Shown: positions 44,301-58,190 of the stretch, one piece after another
How positions within the stretch are numbered: position 1 is the first letter of the stretch
Layout: every line of letters begins with the position of its first letter
NCBI RefSeq assembly: GCF_021130785.1
Contig: NC_060208.1
Location: 170,618,501 to 170,682,500 of the forward strand
Length of the DNA: 64,000 bases
Direction of reading: 5' to 3'
Source: Homalodisca vitripennis
Taxonomy: Eukaryota; Arthropoda; Insecta; Hemiptera; Cicadellidae
Position numbers and translations under genes: made by a program
The notes under the pieces: model-generated
What the model was told of the DNA's origin: nothing
Databases searched by the model: none
Seen by the model: only the letters and a program-made list of their open reading frames with translations

Positions 44301-47300
44301 ATTTATAAAAATAAAATTTTCAGTAGGTACGTTCTTGGACGATTTGATGATTTTTCCGGGTCCTCCTTCAAGTCATAATGTTACTCAAGTTTCCATTTAC
44401 GGTTTGTTTTTCTAAATTTTAAAACTTCTTCGACCACTATCTCTAATTATCAGATTTAAATTTTAACAGTTTTTTTCATTCGTTAAACGGAGTTCTTCCC
44501 AAGAACATATACAATTTCATTCAGAATGAATTATGTCATGATGTTGCCGTTGTTTATATGAAGTTGTGGTTCACAAACACCAAACACAAGTGTACATTTT
44601 TCTATAAAAGAGCTTTTGGCATCCGTGATTACATTACGCTATTTAGCAATTATGTAGCATTTTGAGTGCCCCTTTAAGCATCTGCCAAGCAAATCTGGGG
44701 GTTACCAAAACGAACTCATTTAAGTTGAAATGCGATAAAGTGGAAGTAAATAATCTTTCTCACAATATTTCTGTCCTCATGTATTCAACTTCACTTTACA
44801 ACTTCATAGTTTGGGATTTTAAAGATAAATTTATTTGTTTATTCCAAATTTTCACAAAGCAAGTAATAAGTAATTAAGGTAATTATCAAAAAGTTATGAA
44901 TTAAATATATCGTTAGAACAATACTACACTAGAAATAAAAACTATGTAATTGTTTTAAGAAATATTTTCAACTAATTACATATATAAATTGTGTACTCAT
45001 TTATTTCCCCTAATAATCTTCACAGCTTTTATAGAAGTATAGCCAGGAAGGTTTATATCTTAGGATTCCTCTGTTCATGTTTCGAGTTGGCAATGGCTGC
45101 GGTTATCCAAACATTGTTACGGGCCAACTCCACGCGACAGTATGTAACCGTGAACAAAGCGTTCCTCTCTCTCTGGCTTTCATCCTTGGTTTGGTGCTTG
45201 ACAAACCGTAAAGCTTTGTTATAAGTCATCATTTACGGCCTTTTCATTAGTTTGCCGTTCCGAATGTATTAATGAACGAATCACTTGGACTTGAAATATC
45301 TGTACAAGAAACGATGTCGAAAAAGTAAGTATTTAGTTCGAATCTATGGAAGAAGTGGTGGGTCAGAGGGCTTCGCAGTTATACGGACGATAAGTTCGAA
45401 TGGAACAGTTCGATAACATTTGCGATTATGTACAGTTATGACTGGAAGTGCACACGATGAGACAATGAAAACACACCTTCATCTAGATTACACTGGACGG
45501 CTGCTGGGTAAGCTAGGCAGACCATTTTTGGTGGTATAGGCTGTTTCTGATGATGGTTGTTTCAGAATGAAAATCTTTTAGATAATTTAGATTTTCCGAA
45601 GTTTGAGCTCACTCCTGAACACGTAAAAGGGTCTACGAGACAGCTACATGAATTTGTCTAGGTAGTATCAAACAGAGGAAGCTATACAAGACCGGATCTT
45701 GCCGACCCATTCCACGTTTGAAAGCTAGGTAAATTAAACGGTGAGCAGTTACGGTGGCAGTGTCTATCCACCATTTCCTGTTTGTTTACATTTATTCATA
45801 CATAAAATATAAACTCCAGCCGTTATTAATCCTCTTCAGAAATGCGACAGAAGTAATCCAGACAGGTATAGAGGTATTTTCCTCCTAGATTGTACTTATT
45901 CCTCAAAGGCTTTTATGGTAGGATTAAAGAAAAAAAAATCAGGGAGTAGCAAGAGTGATCCTAGAGGAGGAAACATGACGCTCGGAAAGGATGAAGAAAT
46001 ATGGGGCTGAAAGAAAGAAGAAACACTTCTCACTATAGTCATAAATTAGCTAAGGATATCGAATGTAGGACATAAAGTGTACTTTTAGTTTATTTTAGTG
46101 ATATTTTAAATAACAATATCAATACTGTTTATTAAGTAAGCGTAGAAAAAATAATAATAAAACCATGTTTTGTTCACAGTATTTCTATTGTTAAATCTAA
46201 TTGTTTGTTTTATACTTACACGGCTTATTACATTCACTCTTAATTTTCGCATTGTTTAAAACAATTTATAGTTAATAAATTTAATTACAAGTTGTTACCA
46301 TATGAGCTAAAATTAAAAAAATCTGCTATTTTCGATATCACAACCCACAATATGAGATACTGCCCACACACAGAATGTAATAACTCAAGAATATTTTGGC
46401 CGCATTCGCCGCAGCGTCACCTCATTGTTGGACATTCCAATAAATCTTGGTACATGGTTCTATCCACTCAAACGATAATACAAGATGTAATCATCAAACA
46501 ATAACATTTTGTTTTACATTCTAAATGTGGTAAAACGATTATCCTTTTAAGATAAACTCTTCACTGAGCTATAATTCACATAAACTATTTACGTATAAAG
46601 TGTTATCAGCTTAATTTCAATAAATGAGCTTAATACTTATAGAATAATACTATGTAAATATCCGAACAAAAAGTTTCATGTATACTATGACGTTTCAAAT
46701 TTATTTCATAGCTCTATATCAGTTACTCAATAACAGCATTAAGTATAGTTAAATATAGTAACAGTCTAAAAAATGCTTATCAGGTTAGTATTTCAGTCTC
46801 AGCAACTAAGAGTTTACTGACAGTGGGGTAAAGACAGGGTGGGTATATTTTATCCAGTCGTTACACACAGGCTAGAGAAATATATCGATGTTTAGGACAG
46901 AAGTTTATGACGATGCTTCTACTCACAACATACAGTTCTCAGCCTGTGCAGTAAGCTAAGGTAAGCTTCGGTTATGGGAATTGAGGAAAACCTATAATTT
47001 ACTATTGGATGCACTATGACATTTCCTCGTTCAAACAAGGGTTTTCGATGAAGCTGATATCTATAACACATATGGCAACACACTGACGGGGAGAATGCAT
47101 TGGATCTGCGTTAACAGCGAGTGGCGTATATTCAGGTTCCAGAAATGTTAATGAGTACCTCATCTCCTTCATGTGCACCTGTTGGAGACAAGGTCTTCCA
47201 CAATTTGGTCAGAAGACTTAATGGAGGACCTAATGTAGCCAGAATGGAGGATTGCAGAGGATTTACCTTTGAGAAGACAACGAGCTCCCGAACTTGATAC

Positions 47301-49250
47301 CATAAAATCAGATCATTGTTTTTGCTCCAACCTTATTCTAGTACAGATGCATAAAATCATCATCATGTAAAGTTAATACATACATTGGTACTCACATATT
47401 GAACGGTTAAAGCTGAAAATATAATCAAATAGTGAAGTAGAAGAAAATTTTATTTCTGCCTGCCTATCTGCACTTTGTCTCAAGAAGAGATGTCCTATAG
47501 TTTTGAAATCACGCATGAAGCTTTATTCCAAGGCTTTGTTATTTATAAGCAACATCATTCATGTCACTCCATTGGATTTGGCTGAGCGTGAGGAACATGT
47601 TTTACAATGGTGATATGGGATAACATTGTAATTGGTTAAAGGGTAAAATTGATAACTATGTAAAAATGTAACCTAAAAGAAAATCGAAGAATAAATATAT
47701 TTGTAAAGAAAAAGTATGAGATTTCTAAATGATATAGTAACTCATGTGGCCGAACTGTGGTGGATGTCCGTCCATCCAGTGGAGTTGACTGAGAGTCCTT
47801 GAAGCGTAACACTTAGATGGCTGGGCTCAGTTTCTCTTGTATGCTACGGGATTGTAATAACTTCATTTCTGTATGATTTTGCTGTCTGTTTGTCTGTCCG
47901 CAGGACAGTTTAATAACGAAATGAGATATAGATTCGAAATTTCGCATGCAACCTCGGCAAAGTCTGTTACCTGATACGTAGTGTTGCGTACTCCTACCTA
48001 GTCCTATTTTAATTTTGTTTTCTTAGATAATATAGACCAGAATCGTTTCTTTGGATTGCTTATTTTGTGCAGCATAACCAGATAAACGTATTTAACGTTA
48101 GACGTTATCGTTTAATATCCAGTGTGATATATTTTTCAAATCGCCTAAAAAGCCACATTTTATGGTGATCAATAAAAATATACTTTTGGCCCAATGTATG
48201 TTGAAAAGTAACGCATTCAATAATTTTTGCTGAAATTTGTCATAACAGGCTATTTAACAATAAAACGTCCAAAATATCTCCCACAGATTGTTAGAGATTC
48301 GAATAAAATGTTTTGCTGTTTGCGACTCTGAGATAACAAAATGCCCTCACGATTACAATAAGTTTTCAGCCAGTAAATAAATATATCTTTCCTTTCTCCT
48401 ATTCAAACGTTTCAAGCATTTTATATTGTTTACCAAAGTATTCTTATTCGTGAATTGAATTTCACTACATAAAGATGGAGTAACGGAATATAACTTCTAA
48501 GGTCAAAAACATACAAGATGAAAATTAATTTTATTATGTTTATTTTGAAACTAGACAACGTGAGATATGCTGTATCAACGTGATAAGGCCAATCATACAA
48601 CTGTTTATCAGTTAGACCCTACGCCTAAGGTATTATTTTATCTAAGATGTATTGAATGGACAACAGACTTTGGGTTAAGGCGATAAACTATATATCTGGG
48701 GAGATATTGTGAAAATTTTGTTGATAAATATGTTAAAAAATCTACACAAAGTAATAAAAATTCTCCGTGTCATGACTAGATATTACAAGCTTATAGCCCA
48801 GTCAATCTAGGTAAAAAAATCATGCAAACCCGGAAATGCGAGGTATAAAGCTGAATTTTGGCACATATGTTCTTTATGATATCCTTGACCATATACTAAA
48901 AGTCCCCTACCGTCCCCTGTGTGCTTCTTCCGGTATAACGAAAATAGGGGGAGGGGGGGGGCGAATATTACTTAAACGCTTACTGCTTTAGAACGGTAAG
49001 ATATACAGAAATGTAAAAAACTGATTTAGATTCAGTAAAAATGTGGCCATTAATATAGGTCATGTGACTAAATGTGATAACTGTAACCGTTAAGCATTAA
49101 TAATTTATTTATTTATTGTTTTACTTTCTTTTTAGCTAGAACTGTGTTATAATGCTATATTCTAGTGTTACTTCTTGATGTAACAAAGTTGTAAAAGCTC
49201 TATTACATGTTAATAAAGTATACACAACTTATAGACAATCGTGAGTGTTT
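41351..49250. other. Large gene-poor stretch
   Basis: No recognisable gene, RNA or transposon domain. The longest open frame (42,612-42,902, 96 codons) has no family resemblance and starts in ordinary AT-rich context; I do not call it a gene. At 47,860-47,990 there is a segment with CTGTCTGTTTGTCTGTCCGC and GAGATATAGATTCGAAATTT, which looks like a dispersed insect repeat. A G-run lies near 48,948-48,961. Just before 49,260 the composition becomes GC-rich. Confidence 0.6.
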
Positions 49251-49257
49251 ACTTAAT

Positions 49258-49500
49258 AGCGAAGCCGGACGCCCGCCGCGCCGCGCCGGCACGGTAGCGG
49301 TCGCGGTGCGGCAGAGGCACAGTCATCGCTGACAGGATTCAACGTGAACGGCGTGTCGCGCATGCGTTCTTGAACATGTTTACAACTGCACTGTAGTTGA
49401 GGCGGAGTGCCCGTTCTGTTTACACCCCAGTGCGTGCGTTTTGTTAATATTTCACGTTTTGTACGTGCGTGTCTTTTGAAGTGATGTTAGTGTACTTTCA
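49258..49500 (+). promoter_or_regulatory. CpG-rich 5' region of the broken gene at 49.5 kb
   Basis: GCCGGACGCCCGCCGCGCCG and neighbouring CpG-dense sequence stand out sharply from the AT-rich surroundings and lie directly upstream of the ATG at 49,527. It probably represents the 5' leader or promoter of that repeat-family gene. No TATA box is assigned. Confidence 0.4.
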
Positions 49501-49526
49501 GATTGGTTGTATTTTTTGCATTAAAT

Positions 49527-52130
49527 ATGGAAATAGATTGTTTTTTGTGTACCCATGGCTTTGGTGCTGGTTGTGATTCTAAAAACACACTGAACATTGT
49601 TAGCGTAACTGAGAAAGGTGTAGAAGGACTAAAAAGTGCAAGTGAAAAACGCGGAGATGCCTTACATGACAAGTTTAGTACAGTACAGACCTGAAAGTTC
49701 CATGATGTTTGCCGAAAGTATTATACCAACCTACAAGCATTAAGAAGTATATATCTAAAAATTGTTGGAAGTGAAGTTTCAAGTGAACCCGTCAACCTCG
49801 TATAGAACAAGATCTACAGAAGTAGAAGGTTTCGATATTAAAACTCATTGTTTTATTCTGTGCTAAGCATATAGATTTCCAAGCAATAAAAAAAGCGGGC
49901 TTTAAAGTATAGGAATTCAGCTCATCACGTTGAAACATTGACAGTGCAGAATAGAATTCTCAACATTGCTTGCATTCGTGGTGATGATTGGGGCAGAGAA
50001 GTAGAAACACGTGTCCGTGCAGCCGGTGATCTAGTTGCTGCTGAAGCCATTTACCATGGAAACTGTTTAACTCAGTGTTTTAAGTTATAAAAAAAATACG
50101 AAGTCCGATGATAATGATTACAAACATGATGCCTTTTTAAAGTTGTGTAATAGGTTAAATGAAAACGACGAATGCCAGTACAGTTTAGGAGAACTTTCAG
50201 ATATCATGGACACCTTTTTGGATGGAAAAGAATGGATATACTACTAAACATCTAAAGAACAAACTTATTGACCATTATGGCTCCGATATAATTATTACTG
50301 ACATACCTGGGCGCAGTACAATAATCAGCTTCCGAATGGCAACACATAGAATTTTACATGATATGTGGTATGAAGACAGAAAATCCAATCCCGAAGAAGA
50401 GCAACTGAGGATAATTTCTGCTGCTGCTGAAAGTAATTAGATCAGACATTCGCGGCTGCGTTTACAATCTTGGTGAGTATTCTACATTGCACCCTGATTG
50501 CGTGGATTCACAAACTCTAATGTCTTTAATACCTAAGTCCCTTCAAGTATTTTCTTAATACTGTAGTTAAGCATAAGGGCACCAATGAAGAAATACTGAA
50601 CTAAAAAAAGCTGCGATAGGCCATGCTATTATAAGTGCATGCAGGCCACGCTCTTTCTTATCACCACTTTTGATAGGTTTGAGCATGTATGTTCATAACC
50701 ATTATGGTTCAACGCTTTTGGTTGATATTTGGAATAGACTTGGTTTCGGAGCAAGCTATACTGAGTACAAGCTTATGAGTATTCTCTTATGGTACAAAAA
50801 ACTGTAGAAAGTTCCCAAAAAAGCTACATTCAGTTTGTATATGATAAACGCGGATGTAAACATCCGAACACTAGATGGAAAAAATGCCTTTCATGCAATG
50901 GGAGGTATTCCACTCCTCAAAATACTAACTAAGCCTAGCAACGTCACACGAGTCTTATCAGTTCCAACAGCTGCAGAAATAGCTAAAAAGGGCTCCCATT
51001 CAGATTTCTTGGTATAAAAAACCTGCAACATCAGGTCCTGAAAAGAAAAGTTATAAAAGAAATATGTTCTCCATCTGACCCCAAAATGAAAATCTTAGTA
51101 CATCCCATCGTTGTTTTATGGATGGTGGGCTCTTGGAAAAGTCTGTCTCCTAGGCCGTCTTGGAATGGTTATATGCAAGGAGCGTTTCTGGGATCTGGAT
51201 GTGGAGTGAAAAGCAGCATAGAACCATTTCCTTTTATCAACCTTGATCCAAGCAACTTGAGCACGATCTATACGGCACTACAATTTGCAGCTGAACAATG
51301 TAGAAAGAATGGTCAAAAAAGTTGTTTTGTGACATTTGACCAGCTTTGTATGCAAAAGCTGTCGAAATCATTGCTTCAACTACAGACTCAACTCTTGACA
51401 ATGTCATAATCAGATTAGGTGGTTTTCACCTTTTAATGTCATTTTTGGGAGCCGTAGGTTACATAATGAGTGGGAGCGGTCTTGAAGAGATTTGGATGGA
51501 AATTTATGCGAAATCTTCAATCCCACATATGATAACAGGGCATGCTTATGCTAGAGCTCTACGGGCTCACTTTTTGACACAGTTGGCGCTGGGAGTTATT
51601 CTGCTTGGGATGGTGGACAACGTACCAGAGGAGGACTTGCTTGTACTTAAAAAAACTCCACACTGACTTCCTCACAAATGAGACTAAAATTGATGATGTT
51701 AGTGCTTCAAAATCAACTGCAAAGACTAGAAACAGCGTTAAACCAAACATGTGATGCAGAAAGAAACTCGTAGTCGCACAGGGAAAGTTGTTGGGTGCCT
51801 TATATTTTAGATTAGTTATGCGCCTAAATGCGCCCCTTTACAATAAGATCGGAACGTACTGGTGGACTGTTCACGCTTCCATATTTAACTTGGCATCAAA
51901 AGCAAATGCTTCCGGTACTTCCCATTCCTCAGGTCACCTCCAGTATGCAAAATATGCAAGCAAACCACTATGGTCCCTGGAATATGGAAGATTTACCACA
52001 GGTTCTAAGTAAAGACGAGCTTCGAGAGATTCAATTTCTTTTAGGTTTTTCCTTTACAGGTTCGTATGACAGGGGGGGACAAGAAAGTGTTCTGGGGTGG
52101 AAACTGGACAGATATGGTGATTGAGCAGGA
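49527..52130 (+). pseudogene. Intronless broken gene of an unrecognised, probably multi-copy family
   Basis: A run of frames in the same direction that together would give about 850 residues. The start is MEIDCFLCTHGFGAGCD, then KRGDALHDKF. Middle blocks include KHLKNKLIDHYGSDIIITDI, RMATHRILHDMWYEDRKSNP, LDGKNAFHAMGG and CSPSDPKMKILVHPIVVLWM. Later blocks are FINLDPSNLSTIYTALQFAA, FTFDQ-like/YAKAVEIIAST, RLGGFHLLMSFLGAVGYIMS and GHAYARALRAHFLTQLALG. The last part (TGSYDRGGQESVLGWK) is more decayed. I recognise it only as resembling uncharacterised proteins multiplied in arthropod genomes, probably transposon-linked. At least eight frameshifts and in-frame stops mean it is dead. An N-terminal cysteine cluster (CFLC) may be zinc-binding. 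Confidence 0.6.
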
Positions 52131-54399
52131 GCTCATGCGTTCTTTGAAAGTGCCAGGTGGACTGGACTTATGCCATGGAAGAAGGCGTCACTGGCGACGA
52201 GTAACTTAGAAGCGAGATTTGTTCCTAGCGGCGTCCAGCCTGTTCTGTTGTCAACCGAATGCGTTTGAAAAAATTGATGGTCAACATAAACTCCTGGAAC
52301 TTACGTAGAACGAACAATTGTTGAGCTAACAGCGATGCATAATGCTCGGCTAATTCAAGAGATGCATAAAGATTTGGATCAAACTACTTTGTTGGCTAAA
52401 GTCACATTCCGCCAGTTAGTTCGAACCATTAAAATTGGAGGTTTAATTTCTTTGTCGACTGGAAACAGTTGCTGAACGCTAAAATAAAACCCGTGAGAAC
52501 CCGCCACAGATAACAGGTCTTCTTGCCAATGACTCCAAATGACTGTGCCCAAACGTTTGGTAGATGTAAATAACTTAAAAGAAAAAGAATAAATAGTTAC
52601 TCCTCTTGCCTGCTTAATTTATGGCCACTAATCAAAAGTAAGAGGTCTACGATGTTATAGAAGTGAATCCCGAATCAACTGTTACTCTTAGAAATATCGG
52701 TTGTATTTTAAAATCTCCATCTGGACTATGACGATTTACGATGGCCTTTGAATTGGGGGGGGGCTCTCCTCGAGGCCACCTTCTCTCTCTTAAAAAAACG
52801 GAGCAGCGATGAAGGAAAAACAGCTAAGTTCTGGAGCACTCTTGGTGATGTTATAAGAAAATGAGCAACACCTAACCCCTTGCATATTTGGTTGGCTTCT
52901 CAAGACCTGGTGTTTTATGTATTGGGACGGAGGACAATTTGCTTTATCATGCTGTTTTGGCCATAAAGGCCTTGGCCCACCATATGAAACAAAATTATTT
53001 CAGGGATATGTTTGAATTTATTTCGGCAGTCCTATTACGGTTCAAGTGTAACCATGTAGTTTTTTGATGGCATTATGAGGGACCCAGCGACCACAAAAGT
53101 AACCAAGAGCAAGAATATAAGAAAAAGCAGCATGTCGAATTCAAATTCAAGAAACAATAACATTATCGACTTAAACATGGCAGCATCAGTGACTCCAGGC
53201 CTTGAATTTCTTGGGGATAGACGGCCTGCAAAATAAAAAGCTCGACCTTATAAGTGAACTGAAAATCACATTTTGATTCGCAGCTGCTGGCTTTTCAGTT
53301 TGTACAAGCCTGTATGCAGATGCTGACTTTTTTGATTGTCTTCAACAGCTCCTTTTCACATGCAGTGTATCTAAAAGGTAATGGAAAAACAGCTGGTAGT
53401 TGGTATCAGGTACACTGGATCTTCTAGCCACTTCTTAGTGCATGGTAGGTTTAAAAGTTCTGATACATTATTCTTTCATCAAACTCAGAAGGCAGTAAAG
53501 GTTCCTTACAAAGTTTTACCTCCCCCCCAGTAAGCTGAAATTAGTAGTAAACTTAGGAGCCAAATATGAAAGGTACTGGTTTATACTGTTTGCCACAACG
53601 ACACGGCATTTTCTGGATGCGATACAAGCATCCGCCACGTATTTAGAAAAGGGAAGAGAAAGTGCCATGGAAAGTGTTGGAAAAAAAGTCGCGGAACTTC
53701 AAAAAATGTCAAACACATTTTCAAAGAATCCAACTGGCATGAGCCCTGACATGTTTAATCATATTTCCATGTGGAGAACAATCACATTTCTTGTCGATCA
53801 TTACGGAGAATACAAAGTAGCAAAACTATTAAAATTGGAAACTAGAGGTGACGTTTAATGTTTCAATAAACTGATAGCTAGACAGAAGATTACTTTCAAA
53901 AGCTTTGATGTTGTCTGTTTTACTACCCCCACTTCAGATGCCGCATCGCTGTACACACGTTTGTCGGGGTTTACTATTCAAGTGCAGAAATGGCCTTGGG
54001 GAAGGATCTGGATCCATGTTTTCATAGGGGTTGGCTTGAATAAAGGACGGTTGTTTTATGCTTGTACCACTAATCTATGACTTTGCCACCAAGCACCTGA
54101 TAAAACTCTTGAATTTCATTACATGTGGAGATTGGCAAGAAAGATGTGTGGCCCGATCGTGGTGATTGCATAAGGAGTCAGGGATTAAGACTTGTTTCGG
54201 CAATCGTGTGCTCCATTGTCAAGGCAGAGACCTGCAACAACACACTGTCAGGGACAATGGATTTAGAAGGAAGAGGACGTTTGATAGTAACCTAAAGGTC
54301 AGTTTTAAACAAGATAGTGGATACAACACAAACTCTGTTGCAATTTACAATTGCTTTTTTGACATACCGGTTGTACATTTTAAATATCAATTAAAATAA
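52131..54399 (+). pseudogene. Further coding debris, unrecognised
   Basis: Short open stretches continue in the same direction with protein-like composition but no family I know. Examples are ELTAMHNARLIQEMHKDLDQ near 52,330, a fragment around 53,560-53,858 (ESAMESVGKKVAELQKMSNT, then MFNHISMWRTITFLVDHYGE) and weak frames near 53,880-54,390. They may be the decayed 3' half of the gene at 49.5 kb or one or more other transposon genes. Frames are broken every 100-250 bases. Confidence 0.4.
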
Positions 54400-55384
54400 A
54401 TTTAAAATATGGTGTCCTCATCATATTGAAATATAGTTAATATGATTTTGTACAATGATTTTATTTTAAATTAATAATATTTTATGATTGTACTCTAAAA
54501 ATGGTAATTTGTTAAACCATTTAAATTTTACTGGTATTCTTTAACATTTAATTTATTTAAATGACCATGCTAATGTTATACTTTTTAGAACGCATTGACC
54601 ACGTTCCAATGCTTCTACATACTTCTCAAACTGGAGTTTATTCCATATACCATTTATTTATTTGCCCAATCTGAAATATACATTTACAGGAAAGAAAATA
54701 AAGTGTCAAGTTTCTTGAACGGCAAAACCATTGATAAAATAAAAATATAGGACCGAAAAAAAACTTTCAGTATTAAAACCTTAACTATAAAGAGTATATC
54801 AACATTTTTTTGTTGGGTTAACAATTTGTTCATGCACTAACTAAAACTGATTTTAATAAGAAAATCATCATAAATATTTTGTAGCTTTATATTTTTCTGA
54901 AATTAAACACAGTTGTTATTTTTCCTCCATCTGCCTTTTGTTTCTCGAAAGCTAATGTGCGTTTAAGTAAGCCGCGCCCCGCCCTCCCCCTCTTTATTTC
55001 GTTTAAAAACGGAGCGGACGCACACGGGGGAGCGAGGCGGGCGACTTTTAGGATGTGGATTTGGTATACCATAACGGACTATCTGTGCAAAAAATTAGCC
55101 TTTGATACCTCGCAGTTTCCGGGTAAAAAGAACCCTAGATTTGACTGGGGCTATTATATACTAAATAATATATATTCCAATTTACAGAACTCGTGTACTT
55201 CATATTTCTAACTGTAGAAATACCAAACATTTTTTATGACAAAATAATTATAAATACTACTGCATAGTAGTAATTTACTTCCGAACCTGTTTCTTGTCAT
55301 TCAGGATCACTGAGGAAGGTAAAGGTTTTTGCGTCTTTGTAACCTTAAATTTATACACAAAAACTTGTTGAACACAACTTCTTT
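54400..55384. other. Non-coding stretch with a GC-rich patch
   Basis: AT-rich DNA, apart from 54,970-55,045 where CCGCGCCCCGCCCTCCCCCT and CGGGGGAGCGAGGCGGGCG form a short CpG/GC-rich patch. No gene is supported. Confidence 0.5.
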
Positions 55385-55487
55385 CACCCCCCCCCCCCCC
55401 ACCCCCCCCCCCCCCCACCCCCCCCCCCCCCCACCCCCCCCCCCCCCCACCCCCCCCCCCCCCCACCCCCCCCCCCCCCCACCCCCA
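55385..55487. repeat. Interrupted poly-C tract
   Basis: About 100 bases of C, broken only by single A residues at intervals of roughly 11-18 bases. On the minus strand this is an almost uninterrupted G-run with strong G-quadruplex potential; the C strand could form an i-motif. Confidence 0.95.
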
Positions 55488-56642
55488 ACAATGTATTACT
55501 AAATTTGTTAACTATTAAATATTATCTGGTTTGTCTAAAATAAAAATAACAGTTCTAAATCAAAACATTGGATTTATTATTAACTGGCAAAATAATAAGT
55601 TCAACGTTTCAGAATTTTTATCACTCTATTTTCCACAAAGAATTGACAAATCTTTTTGTCAATTTAAAATTCCTTTGGCAAGAAATAAAAATATTAATCA
55701 AATATATCATACTAAAAATCAGAGCTCTCTTCTAAAATAAAAATAATAAAGTTTTAAAATAAGAATGAAATAACCACTTGGAAATAATAAAAATAAAAAT
55801 GTTCACTTCTAAGTTCACTCAAAAATCAAAATAAAAATTTCAACTTCTCTTTACACTATTTGAACCTTAACTTTCAAGTCTCTGCAATTCAGATTTACAA
55901 GTCTCTCTTAAACAATTATTAAAGTTCAATTGATTTTCAATTAATAATTCACAATAAAACAGTTCCAGTTAAATATTAATAAATTACTACCTTTTCAAAT
56001 CTCAATTAAAGTTATTAACAAAGTTCAATTTTAATTCACTTTCTCTTGCAAGCATGAACCAAATGTAACTTGTATGATTCTATTATGCTCTATTGTTCTT
56101 CGAGAATAAGTTATTCAGATTGCTCTGTAGTTTCTATGAATTTAATTTTTTTCCTATAAAAAAGACAACAAAATTAATTTAAAATCAGATCAGGATGACT
56201 ATTTCAATAAAACGTACAATAAAGTGGGGCTTACCTCAAAATCACTCGCGGAAAAAAAATTAAGAAAAACGGCGCACTGCAATTAACTTTACTCACGAAA
56301 ATAACCAAAAGAAGGGCGAAAATTATGAGCGGGCGCTTAAATACTTCCCTTTCCAATCACCTTTGCAGGACATCCGTGGAGCTCTGTCATTGGTCCAGCT
56401 GTATCAAACTCACAACTGTAACAATACTCACAATAAGACAAGTTCTAATCAATTCAAGGCAGTCAACCTGCCTTCCTAACAATTTAAAACTACCAGTGCT
56501 AACTTGCCAACTACATGTTCGATTTTACCCTGACATTTCACAATCTAATCTAAAATTAAGTCCCAATATTTCGATCCCAAAATTTTTATTTAATTTAAGT
56601 TTTAATTAAAAAAATAAATCAATGTAGCTTTAAAAACGCTAC
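55488..56642. other. Non-coding stretch before the right arm
   Basis: AT-rich, with no recognised domain. The open frame at 55,531-55,740 is short and unrecognised, and that at 56,325-56,609 is low-confidence. Neither is called a gene. Confidence 0.5.
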
Positions 56643-56650
56643 ACTATAGT

Positions 56651-58190
56651 AACAAAACTCATTGTTATTAAATTAGCAAAAGTGACACGAATTTAGCTTT
56701 GAAAAATTCAACTAATAGTAATACGTGTACTGAATTTGTTCCAGACACAAATTATTGTCTGTCTTGCCCCTTATTAACTCTATTTATAATATTTTAAGAA
56801 ATGTGTCCAACAATATCAGTAATACTTGTACTATTTTGGACAATCTAAGTGAAGGTACTCGTTACGTAATAGGATGAATCCTATTATGATAGCATGAATA
56901 TGATATTATAATTGGCAGTACACATAACTTTAAGGTACATATTACATCAGTGTTCATTTTAAGGGATTCAAAAGGAACAACATTTTAGCCCTTGAAAAAG
57001 CATTAATGGTTCGAATCAATTATATTTTACACGCCATAGTTGGCTTGTTGCCACAATCAGCAATAAATACATAGTCTGAGAAGCGTACTGTGGTCAAAAA
57101 GTGTTTACTTTTGACACTTACAGCCTTATTCCAATAAAGTTATTCTCCGTGCCCTAGTAGTCTTACTCTCATCAAGAAAATGTGTAAGTAAGTTAGTCCA
57201 GTCTACATGGAGAAAAAATATCTCCGATACTATAGTACCGTTTGTGTTGTTGCTCCAATCATGTAAATATAATACACGCTTAGGTCTGGAAAAGTCTTCT
57301 TCATTAAAAATCATCTATTTCCAATCACAATAATCTACTTCCATTCTAAGATAAACTCTGGTGCCGTCGAAGTATTTTACTTATGTTGTTAATCATTACA
57401 GACGTAATTTTGTCAACCATTCCTGTTTTCACCTCATTTCATTTATTCACAAGTAAGTTTCAACTATTGCGAACCATATCCACATCATACTAATCGATAT
57501 ATTTCAAACGAATAGGTTATTTTGTTGTTTAATACGTTGTATTTTATTTCTATCATATGCAGAATCTTTAGTTTTAAGTGACTGTATAGATAATACATGA
57601 TAACACACTATATAAAGAGTAACCACACCACTCCATTATCATTAGTTCACAGAACATATTACATTACATAGAGAGGAAACTATGTCCTCTTATTTTATCA
57701 TTTACTTAATTGGCAATATAAATTATTACCAGTAATTTGATCAATTGAACATCAAAATCAAAGCGGAATATTCAATTCGTAAAAACCCAACACAGTTAGC
57801 AAGGAAAGCAGTTACTATGCGGATCTTGTCTACCAACTGAGTAAACTTGTAATTTGATTACTAAGTTTAGTACAATCTGTGGAATTACCATGCAAATGTG
57901 TTCTACTCCACTTCCCGAAACGTTCGTTCGTCACCCGTGTTCTTGAAGTCAGCTGTGTACAACAATGTATTTATTGTTGAATAGTTGTTGTATGAATAAC
58001 CAGTAACTGAAGGTCTACATTTTATTTATTTTTCCTACAGGTCTGAATTTGAGAAAGTAATTATAAGAAATAGAGCACGATAAAAACATTCGCTCTTTAA
58101 CATATTCTATACATACATATACTCAACATATGTTTTGACTTTATTTGATTTTGTAGTATGGTTTATCTGATTGTTGTGTCAGTGGGTGGG
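56651..58190. other. Inner non-coding part of the right arm
   Basis: The counterpart of 35,311-36,875. No gene is recognised on either strand. Confidence 0.6.

Noticed and set aside
46800..47340. Possible degraded transposase in a slightly GC-richer stretch
   Set aside because: I could not find any catalytic motif, TIR or consistent frame.
55275..55466. Glycine-rich frame on the minus strand at the poly-C tract
   Set aside because: It is a by-product of translating a G-run; no coding context.
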